Of a stretch of DNA of 64,000 nt, positions 1 to 11,391 are shown piece after piece. Position 1 is the stretch's first letter, and each line of letters begins with the position of its first letter. The DNA is from Myotis daubentonii (Eukaryota > Chordata > Mammalia > Chiroptera > Vespertilionidae), in NCBI RefSeq assembly GCF_963259705.1, contig NC_081861.1, forward strand, positions 69,111,623-69,175,622, written 5' to 3'. Under the pieces are notes generated by a model. The model did no database searches. It worked only from the letters and a program-made list of their open reading frames with translations, and had not been told where the DNA came from. The translations under genes and the position numbers were made by a program.

Positions 1-195
1 TTTTTACAGAGAGGAAGGGAGAGGGATAGAGAGTTAGAAACATCCATGAGAGAGAAACATTGATGAGCTGCCTCCTGCACACTCCCTACTGGGTGTGTGC
101 CCACAACCAAGGTACATGCCCCTGACCAGAATCGAACCTGGGAACCTTCAGTCCCCAGGCCAATGCTCTATCCACTGAGCCAAACCGGTTAGGGC
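1..195 (-). repeat. Ves SINE (tRNA-derived, bat)
   Basis: Reverse-strand copy of the bat Ves SINE, cut by the window edge at its 3' (tail) side. Read on the minus strand it starts GCCCTAACCGGTTTGGCTCA, which includes the pol III A box (TGGCTCAGTGG). A B box (GGTTCGATTC type) follows, then a pyrimidine-rich 3' part. It is L1-mobilised and non-coding. The three other Ves copies in the window share this body. Confidence 0.9.
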
Positions 196-524
196 TTGAC
201 TTATTATTTTTAATGAAGATTTCACAGATTGCAAAAACCAAATGGATAAATGTAGATTAAGTGGAAATATATTTTTTAAATAAATGAATAAATATAATAA
301 TTGATTTTCACTTTTCAGTTGTAACCATTAGAAGATAAAAATAGGCAATCAAGGGATTATAATAAAAATGTGGCAAATTTCCTAGTTCTTTGGCAGTAAT
401 GGAGTAAACACATGAAAAAACAACCATCTGCAGTAGTACAAAAGAAAACTGATATTTATGACACTGAGATAAAAATCACACAATATATGAGTGTATGTAT
501 GAAATATATATATTTAGACCCATA
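196..524. other. AT-rich single-copy DNA
   Basis: AT-rich sequence with short A and T runs. I see no gene, RNA gene or recognisable repeat. It ends at the TA dinucleotide (523-524) that is the left target duplication of the next element. Confidence 0.5.
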
Positions 525-688
525 CAGTGGGGCCTTGACTAAGAGTGTCCCGACTAACGAGTTTTTTGAGATACCAGCTGTCTCTCGGCCGATTTTTTGC
601 ATTGAGTTGATAGAGTAATTTGCGTTAATGAGCTCCTTAATGAGCTCGGTCTCGGAATGAATTAAACTCGTAAGTCAAGGCCCCACTG
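525..688. mobile_element. 164-bp TA-flanked MITE (Tc1/mariner or pogo type)
   Basis: The element begins CAGTGGGGCCTTGACT and ends with the exact reverse complement of those 16 bases. It is flanked by TA on both sides (523-524 and 689-690), the duplication made by Tc1/mariner superfamily transposases. It has no coding capacity; the 68-residue frame crossing it is chance. The exact family is not named because I cannot search a library. Confidence 0.8.
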
Positions 689-777
689 TATATAAAGCAT
701 ACATAAAATTTTAAAGCAGCATATCATAAACAAAGTTTAAATAACTGTCTGATAAACTCTGGAGAATCATTAGCAAA

Positions 778-1410
778 TCCTATATAATAAAAGCCTAATA
801 TTCAAATTGACCAAACAGCAGAATGACCAGTTGGCGGGGGGTGGGGCTTGCAAGTGGGTGGCGCCAGACCAGCCAAAGCGGGTGCCAGTGGGCAAAAGGT
901 GGGGATGGTGATTGGGGGGCTGTGGCAACAGGTAGCGGAGGAGGGGTGAGCAGGGGTATGGGACAGCCGCTTCCTGGCAGTCCCCTGATCGCTGTACAGG
1001 TCGCCTTCTCCAGAGGGAGGCCACTGGTGGTGGCAGCAGCAGCAGCAGGGCAAAGGGGGGCCGAGATGGCCGCTTGCCAGCCAGCACTGTTCCCTGATCA
1101 GGCGGCTAGTTGCTCCTGCAGAGGGAGGCCACCAGCAGAGGCACAATGGGGGGTGGGGCTGGTGCTGCCCTCTGGTGGTTATTTCACTCCCATAGGGGGA
1201 GCGCTGCTCAGCCACAAGCCAGGCTGAGGGCTGGCGAGCGCAACAGCGATGGTGACTCTAAGGATATCTGACTGTGGCTCAGGCCCACTCCCCACAGCAG
1301 TCAGACACACCCCCCTCCCCAGCAAGGGCTCCTGGACTGGGAGAGGGCACAGGATGGGCTGAGGGACAACCCCCTCCCAGTGCACAAATTGTCATGTATC
1401 GGGCCTCTAG
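778..1410 (+). mobile_element. HeliBat-type non-autonomous Helitron
   Basis: Starts TCCTATATAATAAAAG directly after an A and ends GGGCCTCTAG directly before a T, the A|TC...CTAG|T signature of a Helitron. The palindrome before the end is decayed (GTGCACAAATT / GTCATGTATC). The interior is GC-rich and holds no Rep/helicase coding, so movement would need an enzyme in trans. Overlapping open frames on both strands come from low-complexity GC-rich sequence and are not genes. Confidence 0.9.
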
Positions 1411-1620
1411 TATTATATAAGAAAATTCCTGCTAGTACCCATTCTTCAGTAGCTGCAGGCATTGACAAGCACTTCAAATTGAAATAGAATGTAACTACCT
1501 TTTCGGCCATCAGGAGTCCCATAGGAATCCAAAATATATTTGGGAAAATTTGGTGAAATTATATAGTTTTATTAAAAGTATGCAGCATAATAAAAATTCG
1601 CAACATAAATAGAGCATTAT

Positions 1621-2378
1621 TTTTTTAAAATTTCTTTATTGGTTAAGGTATTACAAATGTGTCCTCATCCTCCCATTAACCCCCAACCTCCCCCCCCCCC
1701 CGACTCATGTTCTCATCCCCCTGTTGTCCATGTCCATTGGTTTGGCTTATATGCATGCATACAAGTCCTTTGGTGGATCTCTCCCCCTCCCCCCTCCCTC
1801 CCTTACTTTCCCTCTGGGAATTGATAGTCTGATCGCTGTTTCTCTGTCTTTGGATCAGTCCCTGTTCATCAGTCTATGTAGTTCCCTATATTCCACAAAT
1901 GAGTGAGATCATGTGGTATTTATCTTTCTCTGACTGGCTAATTTCACTTAGCATAATGCTCTCCAGTTCCATCCATGCCATTGCAAATGGTAAGAGTTCC
2001 TTGTTTTGTACTGCAGCATAGTATTCCACTGTGTAGATGTACCACAGTTTTCTAATCCACTCATCTGCTGATGGGCACTTAGGCTGTTTCCAAATGTTAG
2101 CTATGGTGAATTGTGCTGCTATGAACATAGGGGTGCATATATCCTTTCTGATTGGTGTTTCTGGTTTCTTGGGATATATTCCTAGAAGTGGGATCACTGG
2201 GTCAAATGGGAGTTCCATTTTTAGTTTTTTGATGAAACTCCATGCTGTTTTCCACAGTGACTGCACGAGTCTGCATTCCCACCAGCAATGCAGAAGGGTT
2301 CCTTTTTCCCCACATCCCCTCCAACACTTGTTTGTTGATTTGTTGATGATAGCCATTCTGGCAGGTGTGAGATGATAT
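1621..2378 (-). mobile_element. 5'-truncated L1 (ORF2 C-terminus + 3' UTR)
   Basis: Reverse-strand L1 tail. T-rich end at 1621, a C-rich strand (G-rich 3' UTR) to about 1885, then the ORF2 C-terminus (1886-2356) with the cysteine-rich [14 protein letters not shown] motif and the [19 protein letters not shown] segment typical of L1. Imperfect target duplications AGAGCATTAT (1611-1620) and AGAACATTAA (2379-2388) flank it. It is a dead 5'-truncated insertion. Confidence 0.9.
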
Positions 2379-2388
2379 AGAACATTAA

Positions 2389-4140
2389 TTTTTTAATATT
2401 AAATAATAAGGTCTAATTTATACTGCTCTAGAACCTCTTGTGGGAGCTTAACTCTGGGGGAGACATTCTGAGAATCTGATGAAAACAAATGTTCACATCT
2501 CTAGAAAAATTAGATACATATACATATACTTTTCCATATATTTTCAAGTGTCCGTGTGGGGCCCTCTTAAAACTCTTCCATGGATTCCTAGGGCAGAGAT
2601 AGACCCAAGTTAAGAAATCCTGGAGTAAAGTGACCAGATACCCTTATCTAGTCAGGATTGCAATCATTTTTGAAAATCTGTATCAGGTGAAAATTTGTCC
2701 TGGGTAATGAGTTCTGTAGGGCAGGTTGAGCTTTAGTTCCCACTATGGTTCAGGAGTGAGGTGTAGCAAATATTCTGTAAATTACCTGTGATACTTTGGG
2801 AGACAGTAATTGTCAAAGTCATCCCTAATCCACAGTCTACAACTTGATATTGCAGCTCAAATCTTTTTTAGCCTAGAGGGTGATGTGCACCAAGTTTGTT
2901 TTAACAGCCAAGTGCATATTTAAGGACTATAAGGAAGTAAGGAAACTCTCTAGGAAGATGTTTCTCAGCCTACTTTCACCATGCTGCAGTACAAGGACAC
3001 AGAATGGTATTGTGGAGAGGATCCTGCCTTAAGTGTTAACAGAGAGGATCCTGCCTTAAGTGTTAACAAACCTCAACCCTTCAATTTACCTTGGGTAAGT
3101 ATTTAATATCGATGAGACTTTTTTTTTTCCTTTTGGTAAACTAGAAATAACAATAGCTGTCTTATCATTTTACAGGACATTGTGAGAATCAGAGAAAATA
3201 GTATATGTTATTTTCATGTAAATCTATTGATTTAAAGATAAAAGGACACATAACATATTAGCTTTGACAAAACTGAAACTTCATTCATTCACCATGCATT
3301 TATTCTTTAGCAAATACCTATAATTTAACATGAAAGGGCACCATTGGCTTTCTTATTCTTCTGGTTGGAAATATGGCTTTTTTATCTCTCAAATACATTT
3401 TTAGAATTTTTTCATCTTGTACAGAAAAAATAATTAAAATATGTTTACTTATAAAGAATGAGGAAGTCAAATTATTTCTGTAGTATTTAAGTTGAAAAAT
3501 CAGTAATTGAGTAGTTCATATTAGCTCTTAAAATGACATTCAAAGGAAGCAAGATGATTTTAAGCTCATCTTAAAATATTGAGATCTTACCCTGCCCCAC
3601 ATCCTCTCCTGGAGATGATTGGATATGGGAAAATGATAATAGCTTTCACCTTCTGACAGCTTTTCTCTCTTTAAATGTCTTATCTCATTTAATTATCATT
3701 TGCCCAAGGTCACACCAAGGTTTATCCAAGAGCTGAAATTCCAACCCTGGTCCTTTTACCTGCATAGTCCATGCTCATAGCTACTTAGAAACAGAAAAGT
3801 GGGATGGTTTAAAATGAGCTGAATTGGCATTTGCCTTTTCTAAGGCTCATAGGCATCAATGTAAACTCACATTCTTTAATCTTGAAAGCTCAGAATAAAT
3901 CTTTGAGCATGCTTTTCAGGATTTAAAGAAAGTGGTAATTGCCATATGAAATCAGCGTGGCGCTCAGATGGAATCAAGTTTTAGCTCTAAGAAACAAGAT
4001 TTTCATACATAACATTTTAAAGTGAATATTTTTAAGTAGAAAGTTTATAGTAAGGAACTTATTCCTATGGCATGGAATACAAATTTTGGGAAGTTGGTGA
4101 TCAAATAAGGTATACCACTCTTGAAACTGTTTTCACAGTA
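2389..4140. other. Single-copy AT-rich DNA
   Basis: No gene seen. It contains a two-copy 27-bp tandem duplication near 3016-3067 (unit begins AGAGGATCCTGCCTTAAG) and a MIR relic (separate entry). Open frames are short and lack coding character. Confidence 0.5.
3655..3785 (+). repeat. MIR SINE relic
   Basis: Carries the MIR 3' phrases TCTTATCTCATTTAAT, then TTGCCCAAGGTCACAC and the degenerate 'gctgaaattccaaccctgg' block, with the central part missing. MIRs are ancient mammal-wide tRNA-SINEs, so this marks old single-copy DNA. Confidence 0.65.
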
Positions 4141-4155
4141 CATAACACTGAATAC

Positions 4156-4191
4156 ATCGCTTCTCGGCCTTTTGGCTAAGATCAAGTGTAG
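4156..4191 (+). pseudogene. RNU2P: 36-nt 5' fragment of U2 snRNA, retroposed
   Basis: Exact match to the first 36 nt of vertebrate U2 snRNA (ATCGCTTCTCGGCCTTTTGG...AAGTGTAG), stopping just before the branch-site recognition region. It is flanked by perfect 15-bp direct repeats CATAACACTGAATAC at 4141-4155 and 4192-4206, the mark of L1-type target-primed insertion. There is no A tail and no upstream snRNA promoter. It is a non-functional 3'-truncated retrocopy. Confidence 0.93.
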
Positions 4192-4672
4192 CATAACACT
4201 GAATACATATTTTAGTTGAATCCAAAATGGCCAAGTATTAAAATCAGTATTTGGTCAATGTGGAAATTCATCATCATTGAATGAAATTCTGAAACACAAC
4301 AATAAAATATTTTTATATTTTAAAATACAAAGTACTACAATTTTATTACTAATGGCCCAGAGTTCTTTTATAATATTACTATTTACATAATTAGGTTCTG
4401 AATACATAACTGAAGGGTGCAAATAAAACATTACATGTTTAAAATTTCTTAATTACTCAAATCTTCACAATGTTTACCATCAATGGTAATTGCATAACTA
4501 CTTTAAAACTTGGCATTCTATTCTATAAACATTTCTTACCATACTGATGCTTGTGGCAAAAACAAAACTGAAGTCGCAGGTTAAACATATGTCCCAATTT
4601 TAAAGTATGCTAGTGATCTCTTTAGAAGAAAAAGGCTGTGTGCTTTCTTTTGGGCTCTTTTGCTATCAGCTA

Positions 4673-4673
<1 letters not shown>

Positions 4674-4732
<59 letters not shown>

Positions 4733-4757
4733 ATCTTTCTTTCTATCTATCTATCAG
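4674..4757. repeat. (TATC)n microsatellite
   Basis: About 15 uninterrupted TATC/ATCT units, then a short TTTC-interrupted stretch and three more units. Confidence 0.97.
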
Positions 4758-5925
4758 CTCCTCCCCTCTCCCTATAGTAATAGTATTATTTAGTGTTACT
4801 CATATTTTGGTATGATCACTTGGACTAAACCAAACTGAAACCAAAGGGTCAAAGATTTTTCTAAATTAGTGCTGAAGTTAAATTGTGTGAGAGGTAACAG
4901 TCATATTACACAAATGCATATGCACACAGAAAAAAATGAATAGTCATATAACCCTTCTCATAATGGAATCACTAACCTGCAGAAAGAAAACCAGTTTGCT
5001 AATGATAGCCATGCATTTAATGAGGGAGAAAAATATGATGGTGACTTTCATGAGAAAATAAAATTTCAACTCTAAAAAACTTTTACTTAAACTAACAACT
5101 TATTATAATGTACTTCATTCTAAAGTGTAATTATATTATATTTGAAGATTAATAGGAGATAGTAACTTGATGCTAGTCATTAGTAACATGTCTGAGAAAA
5201 ACAGTTTCAATGTATATATTGTTCAACTTCCAAAACTAATTTTCTCAATGAAAAATATATATAGAAGAGCTAAAGTTAAGTGAAAAGAGCACATTTCAGA
5301 AAGTGAGTTAGAAAAAAATAATTTTAGAAAGTGCATAGAATCAAAAAGGGAAATGTATTAAGAATTACTGAAAAATAGTACATGACAGTGCCTTTTAAGT
5401 TGATAATTTATGACATACACAAAATACAATAAATGAAAACATATTTTTAAAAAAAGCTAGAAGTGTGTTTTTTTTCTTTACTTGGCATGGAAAGTGTTCC
5501 AAGTTTAAGAAAAAATTGAAATAGAAAGCAATAAAAATTTATATCTAGGTTCATAATGAAATTATATTTGCTTTCTATTAAGAAAATAAAGAAGTACATG
5601 GGGGAGGGGGGATGCCTGCATTGAAGTTGTTAGAAAAATTTTCCTAAGTATGCTATTTAAGACAAATTTTGTTGGTAAAATTGGAGTGTGAAAGGGTGTC
5701 TCAATTTGAGAAAGGGTGAGAGTGCCTAATTCTAATAATTTTGCTTTCTGTTTTGTAGATGTGTATAATCCCAGCCTCATCACATAGCCTTCATGGCACT
5801 ATTAACTCTTTCAAGATGTCAGAAACCGCTTACATAACAAATTCAACAAAAAAACTTAAAGAATAAAAAAGTAATGGAACTCTAAATATATACTTGTCAG
5901 ATCTAGTTCTTCATTTATAAATTGT
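4758..5925. other. AT-rich single-copy DNA
   Basis: No gene, RNA gene or recognisable repeat. The 73-residue minus-strand frame at 5562-5783 has no family features I recognise and looks like chance. Confidence 0.5.
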
Positions 5926-8225
5926 TATTTTTAATTGGGATATAATTTATATATAACATTGTGTAAGATTAAGGTGTACAACATGTTGATTTGATACACT
6001 TATATATTGCAACTAGAGGCTCGGTGCACAAAAATTTGTGCACTCAGGGGGTCCCTCAGCCGGGCCTATGCTCTCTTGCAATATGGGACCCCTGGGAGGA
6101 TGTCCACCCAAGTCGGGACCCTCACCCCATGGAGGTTTGGCCAGCCTGGGTGAGGGGCTGATGGCTGTTTTCAGGCTGGCCACACCCCCTTTAGGGTAGG
6201 GGGTCCCCACAGGGGGGCCTGGCCAGTCTGGGTGAGGGGCTGAGGGATGTTTTCAGGCTGGCCAAGCCCCCCAAGTGACTGAAGCTCCCAGCCTCTCCTT
6301 TTTTTCTTTTTCTTTTTTTTTTTTTTATTCTGGGATTTATTTACCTTCTGTAATTGAAACTTTGTTGCCTTTAGCTGAGGCCTGCTGAAAGCTTGGCTTC
6401 CTCCATCACCAGGGACAACCCACTCCTGCACGCTCCAGCTCCATGGCCAAGGCTGGCTGAAAGCAGGTATCTGGGGTTTGTTTACCTTCTATAATTGAAA
6501 CTTTGTTGCTTTCAGTGGAACTCAAAGCCAGGCCGCAGCAGGTGGGGAAACTTGGCTCCCTCCATCACTGGAGCAAGCAAGCCTCCTGCTTGCTCCAGCA
6601 CTGTGGCTGCCGGTCGCCATCTTGGTTGGGTTAATTTGCATATAGTCGCTCTGATTGGCTGGTGGGTGTGGCTTAAGGCATAGCATAAGTATGGTCAATT
6701 TGCATGTTTGTCTTTTATTAGTATAGGATATGATTAGCACCTCCATCACATCACATAACTATCATTTATTTTTGTGGTGAGCACATTTAAGATTTACTCT
6801 ATTGGCAACTTTCAAGCATATAATACAGTATTATTAACTGTACTCACAATGCTGGGTATTAGATCTCCCAAACTTATTCTCCAGAACATCTAACTGCAAG
6901 TTAGTACACTTTGACCATCATCTCTCCAATTCCCTCACTCCCAGCCTCTGGTACCCACCATTCTATGAATTGTTTCTTTAAGTTTAGCTCTTTTAAATAC
7001 CACTTGTTTATTTTTGCTTTTATTGCATATGCTTTTGACATGCTCCAAAGACATCACTGGCCAATCCAAAGTCAAGGAGTTTCTTCCCTGTTTTCTTCTA
7101 GGAGTTTTAAGTTATTAGATTTTATGTTTAAGTCCTTAATTAATTTTAAGTTAATGTATACAAGTTGTGTATGATAGGGGTCTAATTTCCGTTTCCTGCA
7201 TATGGTTGTCCCTTTTTCCCAATACCATTTTTTGAAGAAACTGTTCTTACCACATTGAATTTCCTTGCTTATCTTGTCAAGCATTAGTTGAATCTACTAG
7301 TATATAGTTTATTTCTGAGCTCTTGATTCTGTGCTATTTGTCTATGTGTCTATTTTTATGCCAGAACTATACTGTCTTAATTACTAGAGCTTTGTAGTAT
7401 GCTTTGAAAACAAAAAGGGTGATGCCTCTGAATTTATTTCTTTTTCTCATGATTGTTTTAACTATTGGAGATCTTTTGTGGTTACATACAATTTTTAGGA
7501 TTGTTGTTCTATTTCTGTGAAAAAAGGTCATTGGAATTTTATAGGGATTACATTGAAACTGTAGATGGCTTTTGGTAGTATGGACAGTTTAATAATATTA
7601 AAAATTCAGATTCATGAAGATGGGATATCTTTCCATTTGTTTGTGTCTTCTTCAATTTTTTTCTTCAGAGTCTTGTAGTTTTCATTGTATAGATTTTTCA
7701 CTTCTTTGATTGAATTGATTCTTACATATTTTCTTGTTTTTATAGCTATTTTACAGGACAGTTTTCTTTATTTCCTTGTCAAATGTTGTGTTGTCAGTGT
7801 TTAGAAATGCAATTAATTACTATATGGTGATTTTATATCCTCTAACTTTACTGAATTCATTGATCACTTCCAACAGCTTTTTGGTTGAGTCTTTAGGATT
7901 TTCTCTATATAAGAACATAACATTTGCAAATAAAAATAAGTTTACTTTTTCCTTTCAGATCTGGATGCCTTTCATTTCTTTGGGTACTTTTAATTGCTTT
8001 AACTAGGATGTTCAGTAGTATACTGAATAAGAGTAGTGAAAGTGGACACACTTGTCATTTTTCCTAATCTTAGAGAAAAGGGCTTTCAATTTCAAAATGT
8101 TGAATATAATATTAGCTGTGGGTTTGTCATATATGACCTTTATTATGCAGAGTTATCTTTTTTACCCAATTTATTGACGGTTTTAATCATGAAAGGTGGA
8201 ATTTTTTTTGTAAAATAATTTTTCT
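5926..8225 (-). mobile_element. Old L1 (L1M-like), split by a Helitron
   Basis: Degraded reverse-strand L1. 5926-6012 and 6729-7050 resemble the old L1 3' UTR ('aaggtgtacaacatgttgatttgatacac'-type phrase); 7050-8225 holds ORF2 remnants, including a passage like the RT region (7776-8006). Divergence is far greater than in the young L1s at 21.8 and 34.7 kb. A Helitron (6013-6728) separates 'gcaA' from 'Tatgatt'. Subfamily not assigned. Confidence 0.75.
6013..6728 (-). mobile_element. HeliBat-type Helitron
   Basis: Reverse orientation: begins A|CTAGAGGCTCGGTGCAC, followed by the terminal palindrome (GTGCACAAAAATTTGTGCAC), and ends ...TATAGGA|T. The 5' part (right side) carries AAGATGGCGACC-type and ATTTGCAT motifs. 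No coding capacity. It is inserted exactly between A and T of the old L1. Confidence 0.93.
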
Positions 8226-8445
8226 ACATCTATTATTTTTTTTCTTTTGGTTAACATTTTTATATAATATTTCAAACATACATAAGTGAAGAAATATGTT
8301 GTGAAACTCAGTGTTTTCATGAATCCTTTGAACAGTTATTAATACATATCCATAAAGTTTCATCTATTCTCCCTCACCTTCTTTTGCTCTCCACCATTGG
8401 ATTATTTTGAGAGACTACCCAACATTATATTATTTTATCTATATA
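8226..8445. other. AT-rich spacer
   Basis: No gene seen; probably decayed old L1 or single-copy DNA between an old L1 and a Helitron. Confidence 0.4.
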
Positions 8446-9484
8446 CTAGAGGCCTGGTGCACAAAAATTTGTGCACTATGGGGTAGGGGGTCCCTCAGCC
8501 CGGCCTGTGCCCTTTCGTAGTCTGGGACTCCTCGGGGGTGACCACTTGCTGGTTTAAGCTTGCTCTCCAGGGAATTGGGCCTAAAATGGCAATCAGACAT
8601 CCCTCTGCCAGCCTGGCAGCCCTCGGGGGATGTCCACTTGCCAGCGGGGAGCAGACCTAAGCTGCAGTCAGACATCCTTAGCGCTGCTGAGGAGGCAGGA
8701 GAGGCTCCCACCACCGCTGCTGTACTGGCAGTCGTCAGCCTGGCTTGTGGCTGAGCAGAGCTCCCCGCAGTGAGAGCACACTGACCTCCAGAGGGCAGCT
8801 CCTGCATTGAGCATCTGCCCCTTGGTGGTCAGGGTGTGTCATAGTGACCAGTCATTCCCAATCTTTCTGCTGTTAGGGTCAGTTTGCATATTACCCTTTT
8901 ACTATATAGGATAGGTGCACGGGAGGGAGCCAGCTGGTTTGCTATGAAGGATGTCCTGGATCAGGGTGGGGGTCTGGCTTGGGTGCCTGGCCAGCCTGGG
9001 TGAGGGGCTGATGGCTGTTTGCAGCTGGTCACACCTCCGTCAGGGTGGGGGTCCCCACTGGGGTGCCTGGCCAGTCTGGTTGAGGGGCTGAGGGCCGTTT
9101 TCAGGCTGGTGGGTGACTGAATCTCCCAGCCTCTTTTTTTATTTTATTTTTTATTCTGGGATTTATTTAACTTCTATTGCTGTCACTGGAGCTGAAAGCC
9201 TGCTCCAGCTCTGAGGCTGTGGCTGGTTGAAAGCAGGTATCTGGGGTTTCTTTAACTTCTATAATTGCAACATTTTTGCATCTGGAGCTCAGAGCTGGGC
9301 CACGGCAGGCGGGAAACCTTGGCTTCCTCCATCACTGGAGCAAGCAAGCCTCATGTTGGCTTCAGCTGCATGGCTTCTGGCCACCATCTTTGTTGGCAGT
9401 TAATTTGCATATCCTGCTGATTAGCCAATGGGAAGCATAGCAAAAGTATGGTTAATTACCATGTTTTTCTATTATTAGATAGGA
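8446..9484 (-). mobile_element. Composite HeliBat Helitron
   Basis: Outer ends are canonical: A|CTAGAGGCC with a perfect 3' palindrome on the left and ATAGGA|T on the right. At 8911/8912 there is an internal junction ('TATAGGA|TAGGTGCACG') where the 5' end of one Helitron runs into a decayed 3' end of another. The same arrangement recurs in four other copies here, so the composite has moved as one unit. No coding sequence. Confidence 0.88.
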
Positions 9485-9650
9485 TACTTCAGCATGATTC
9501 TCTATACAGTAAGGATAATAGTATTGTAGTTATGTGTCTACATCAATTCTGAGAGTCATAAGATTTTTATCTATTATTCTATTAATTTGATGTTCAACAT
9601 TTATTTATTTTTATGTAGGCATATTTTTTTATTATTTTTTATTGAAAGTA

Positions 9651-11028
9651 CTAGAGGCCCAGTGCACAAAAATTTGTGCACTCAGGGGGGGTCCCTCAGC
9701 CCAGCCTGTGCCCTCTCACAGTCTGGGACCCCTCAGGGGATGACCACCTGCTGGTGTAGGCCCACTCCCAGGGGAATGAGGCCTAAGCTGGCAGTCAGAC
9801 ATCCCTCTAGCAGCCCGGAAGCCGTCAGGGGATGTCCACTTGCCAGCAGGGAGCAGGCCTAAGCTGCAGTTGGACATCCTTAGTGCTGCTGAGGAGGCAG
9901 GAGAGGCTCCTACCACCACCACTGTGCTGGCAGCCATCAGCCTGGCTTGTGGCTGAGCAGAGATCCCCCTGTGGGAGCGCACTGACCACCAGGGGGCATC
10001 TCCTGCATTGAGCGTCTGCCCCCTGGTGGTCAGTGTGTGTCATAGAGACCAGTCATTCCCAGTCTTTCTGCTGTTAGGGTCAGTTTGCATATTACCCTTT
10101 TATTATATAAGATAGAGGCCTGGTGCATGGGTGGGGGCCCCCTGATTTGCCTTGAAGGGTTTCCCAGATCAAGGTGGGGGTCACGCTGGGGTGTCTGGCC
10201 AGCCTGGGTGAGAGGCTGATGGCTGTTTGCAGGCTGGTCAAGCCCCCCAGTGGGGACCCTCACCCCATGGGGATGTGGCCAGCCTGGGTGAGGGGCTCAG
10301 GGCTGTTTGCAGGCTGGCCACAACCCCTTCAGGGTGGGGGGGGGGTCATGCTGGAGTGCTTGGCCAGCCTGGGTGAGGGGCTGATGGCTGTTTGCAGGCT
10401 GGTCACACCCCCTTCAGGGTGGGGGTCTCCACTGGTGTTCCTGGCCAGCCTGGGTGAGGCACTGATGGCTGTTTGAAGGCTTTCCACAGCCCCTTCAGGG
10501 TGGTGGGTGGTGGGTGGGGGTCTCGCTGGGGTGCTTGGCCAGTATGGGTGAGGGGCTGAGGGCCATTTTCAGGCTGGCCACAGCCCCTTCAGGGTGGGGT
10601 GGGTACTGCTGGGGTGCCTGGCCAAACTGAGTGAGGGGCTGATGGCCATTTTCAAGCTGGCCTGATCTGCAGGCTGGAAGCAGGTATCTGGGATTTATTT
10701 AACTTCTATAATTGAAACTTTGTAGCCTTAAGTGGAGCTCAGGTCGGGTTGCCCCTGGCAACCGAGGCTCCCAGCCCCTCCTTGAGTGGAGGCCACAGTG
10801 GCTGGAAGCAGGTATTTGGGATTTATTTATCTTCTGTAATTGAAACTTTGTAGCCTTGAGCGGAGCTCAGGGCCGGCCAGGGCAGGCAGGAAGCTTGGCT
10901 TCCTCCATCGCCAGGGGCAACACAAGCCTCCTGCTCACTCCAGTTCCACAGCCATAGCCATCTTTGTGACAGACTGACAGAGTGAGGAGTGATGGTTAAT
11001 TTGCATATTACTCTTTTATTAGATAGGA
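9651..11028 (-). mobile_element. Composite HeliBat Helitron inside L1-A
   Basis: Left end A|CTAGAGGCCC with palindrome GTGCACAAAAATTTGTGCAC; right end AGATAGGA|T; internal composite junction at 10112/10113 (TATAAGA|TAGAGGCC). The interior 10180-10680 is a run of diverged GCTGGCCAGCCTGGGTGAGG-type units. It separates the T-rich tail of L1-A from its 3' UTR. No coding capacity. Confidence 0.9.
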
Positions 11029-11391
11029 TGACATATGACCCTTTATCCCCCATTGACTCACTCCAGCACTCCCCCGCCACCCCACTCCAGGCCTTCATCA
11101 CCCCATTATCTGTGGCCATGGGTCATGCATATTTGTATACAAGGTTCTTGGCTGATTATTTCCCACCCACCTTCCTCTGCCTTCCCTCAGAGATTCTGCA
11201 CTCTGATCCATGCTTCCATGACTCTGGAACCACTCCATTCATCAGTTTATTTTATTACTTAGATACCACATATGAGTGAGATCACTTAGCATGATATTCT
11301 CCTGGTCTCTCGATGCTGTCTCAAAGGGTAAGAGATGCTTCTTTTTTACTGCTGCATAGTATTCCATGGTATAAATGCACCACAGCTTTTT

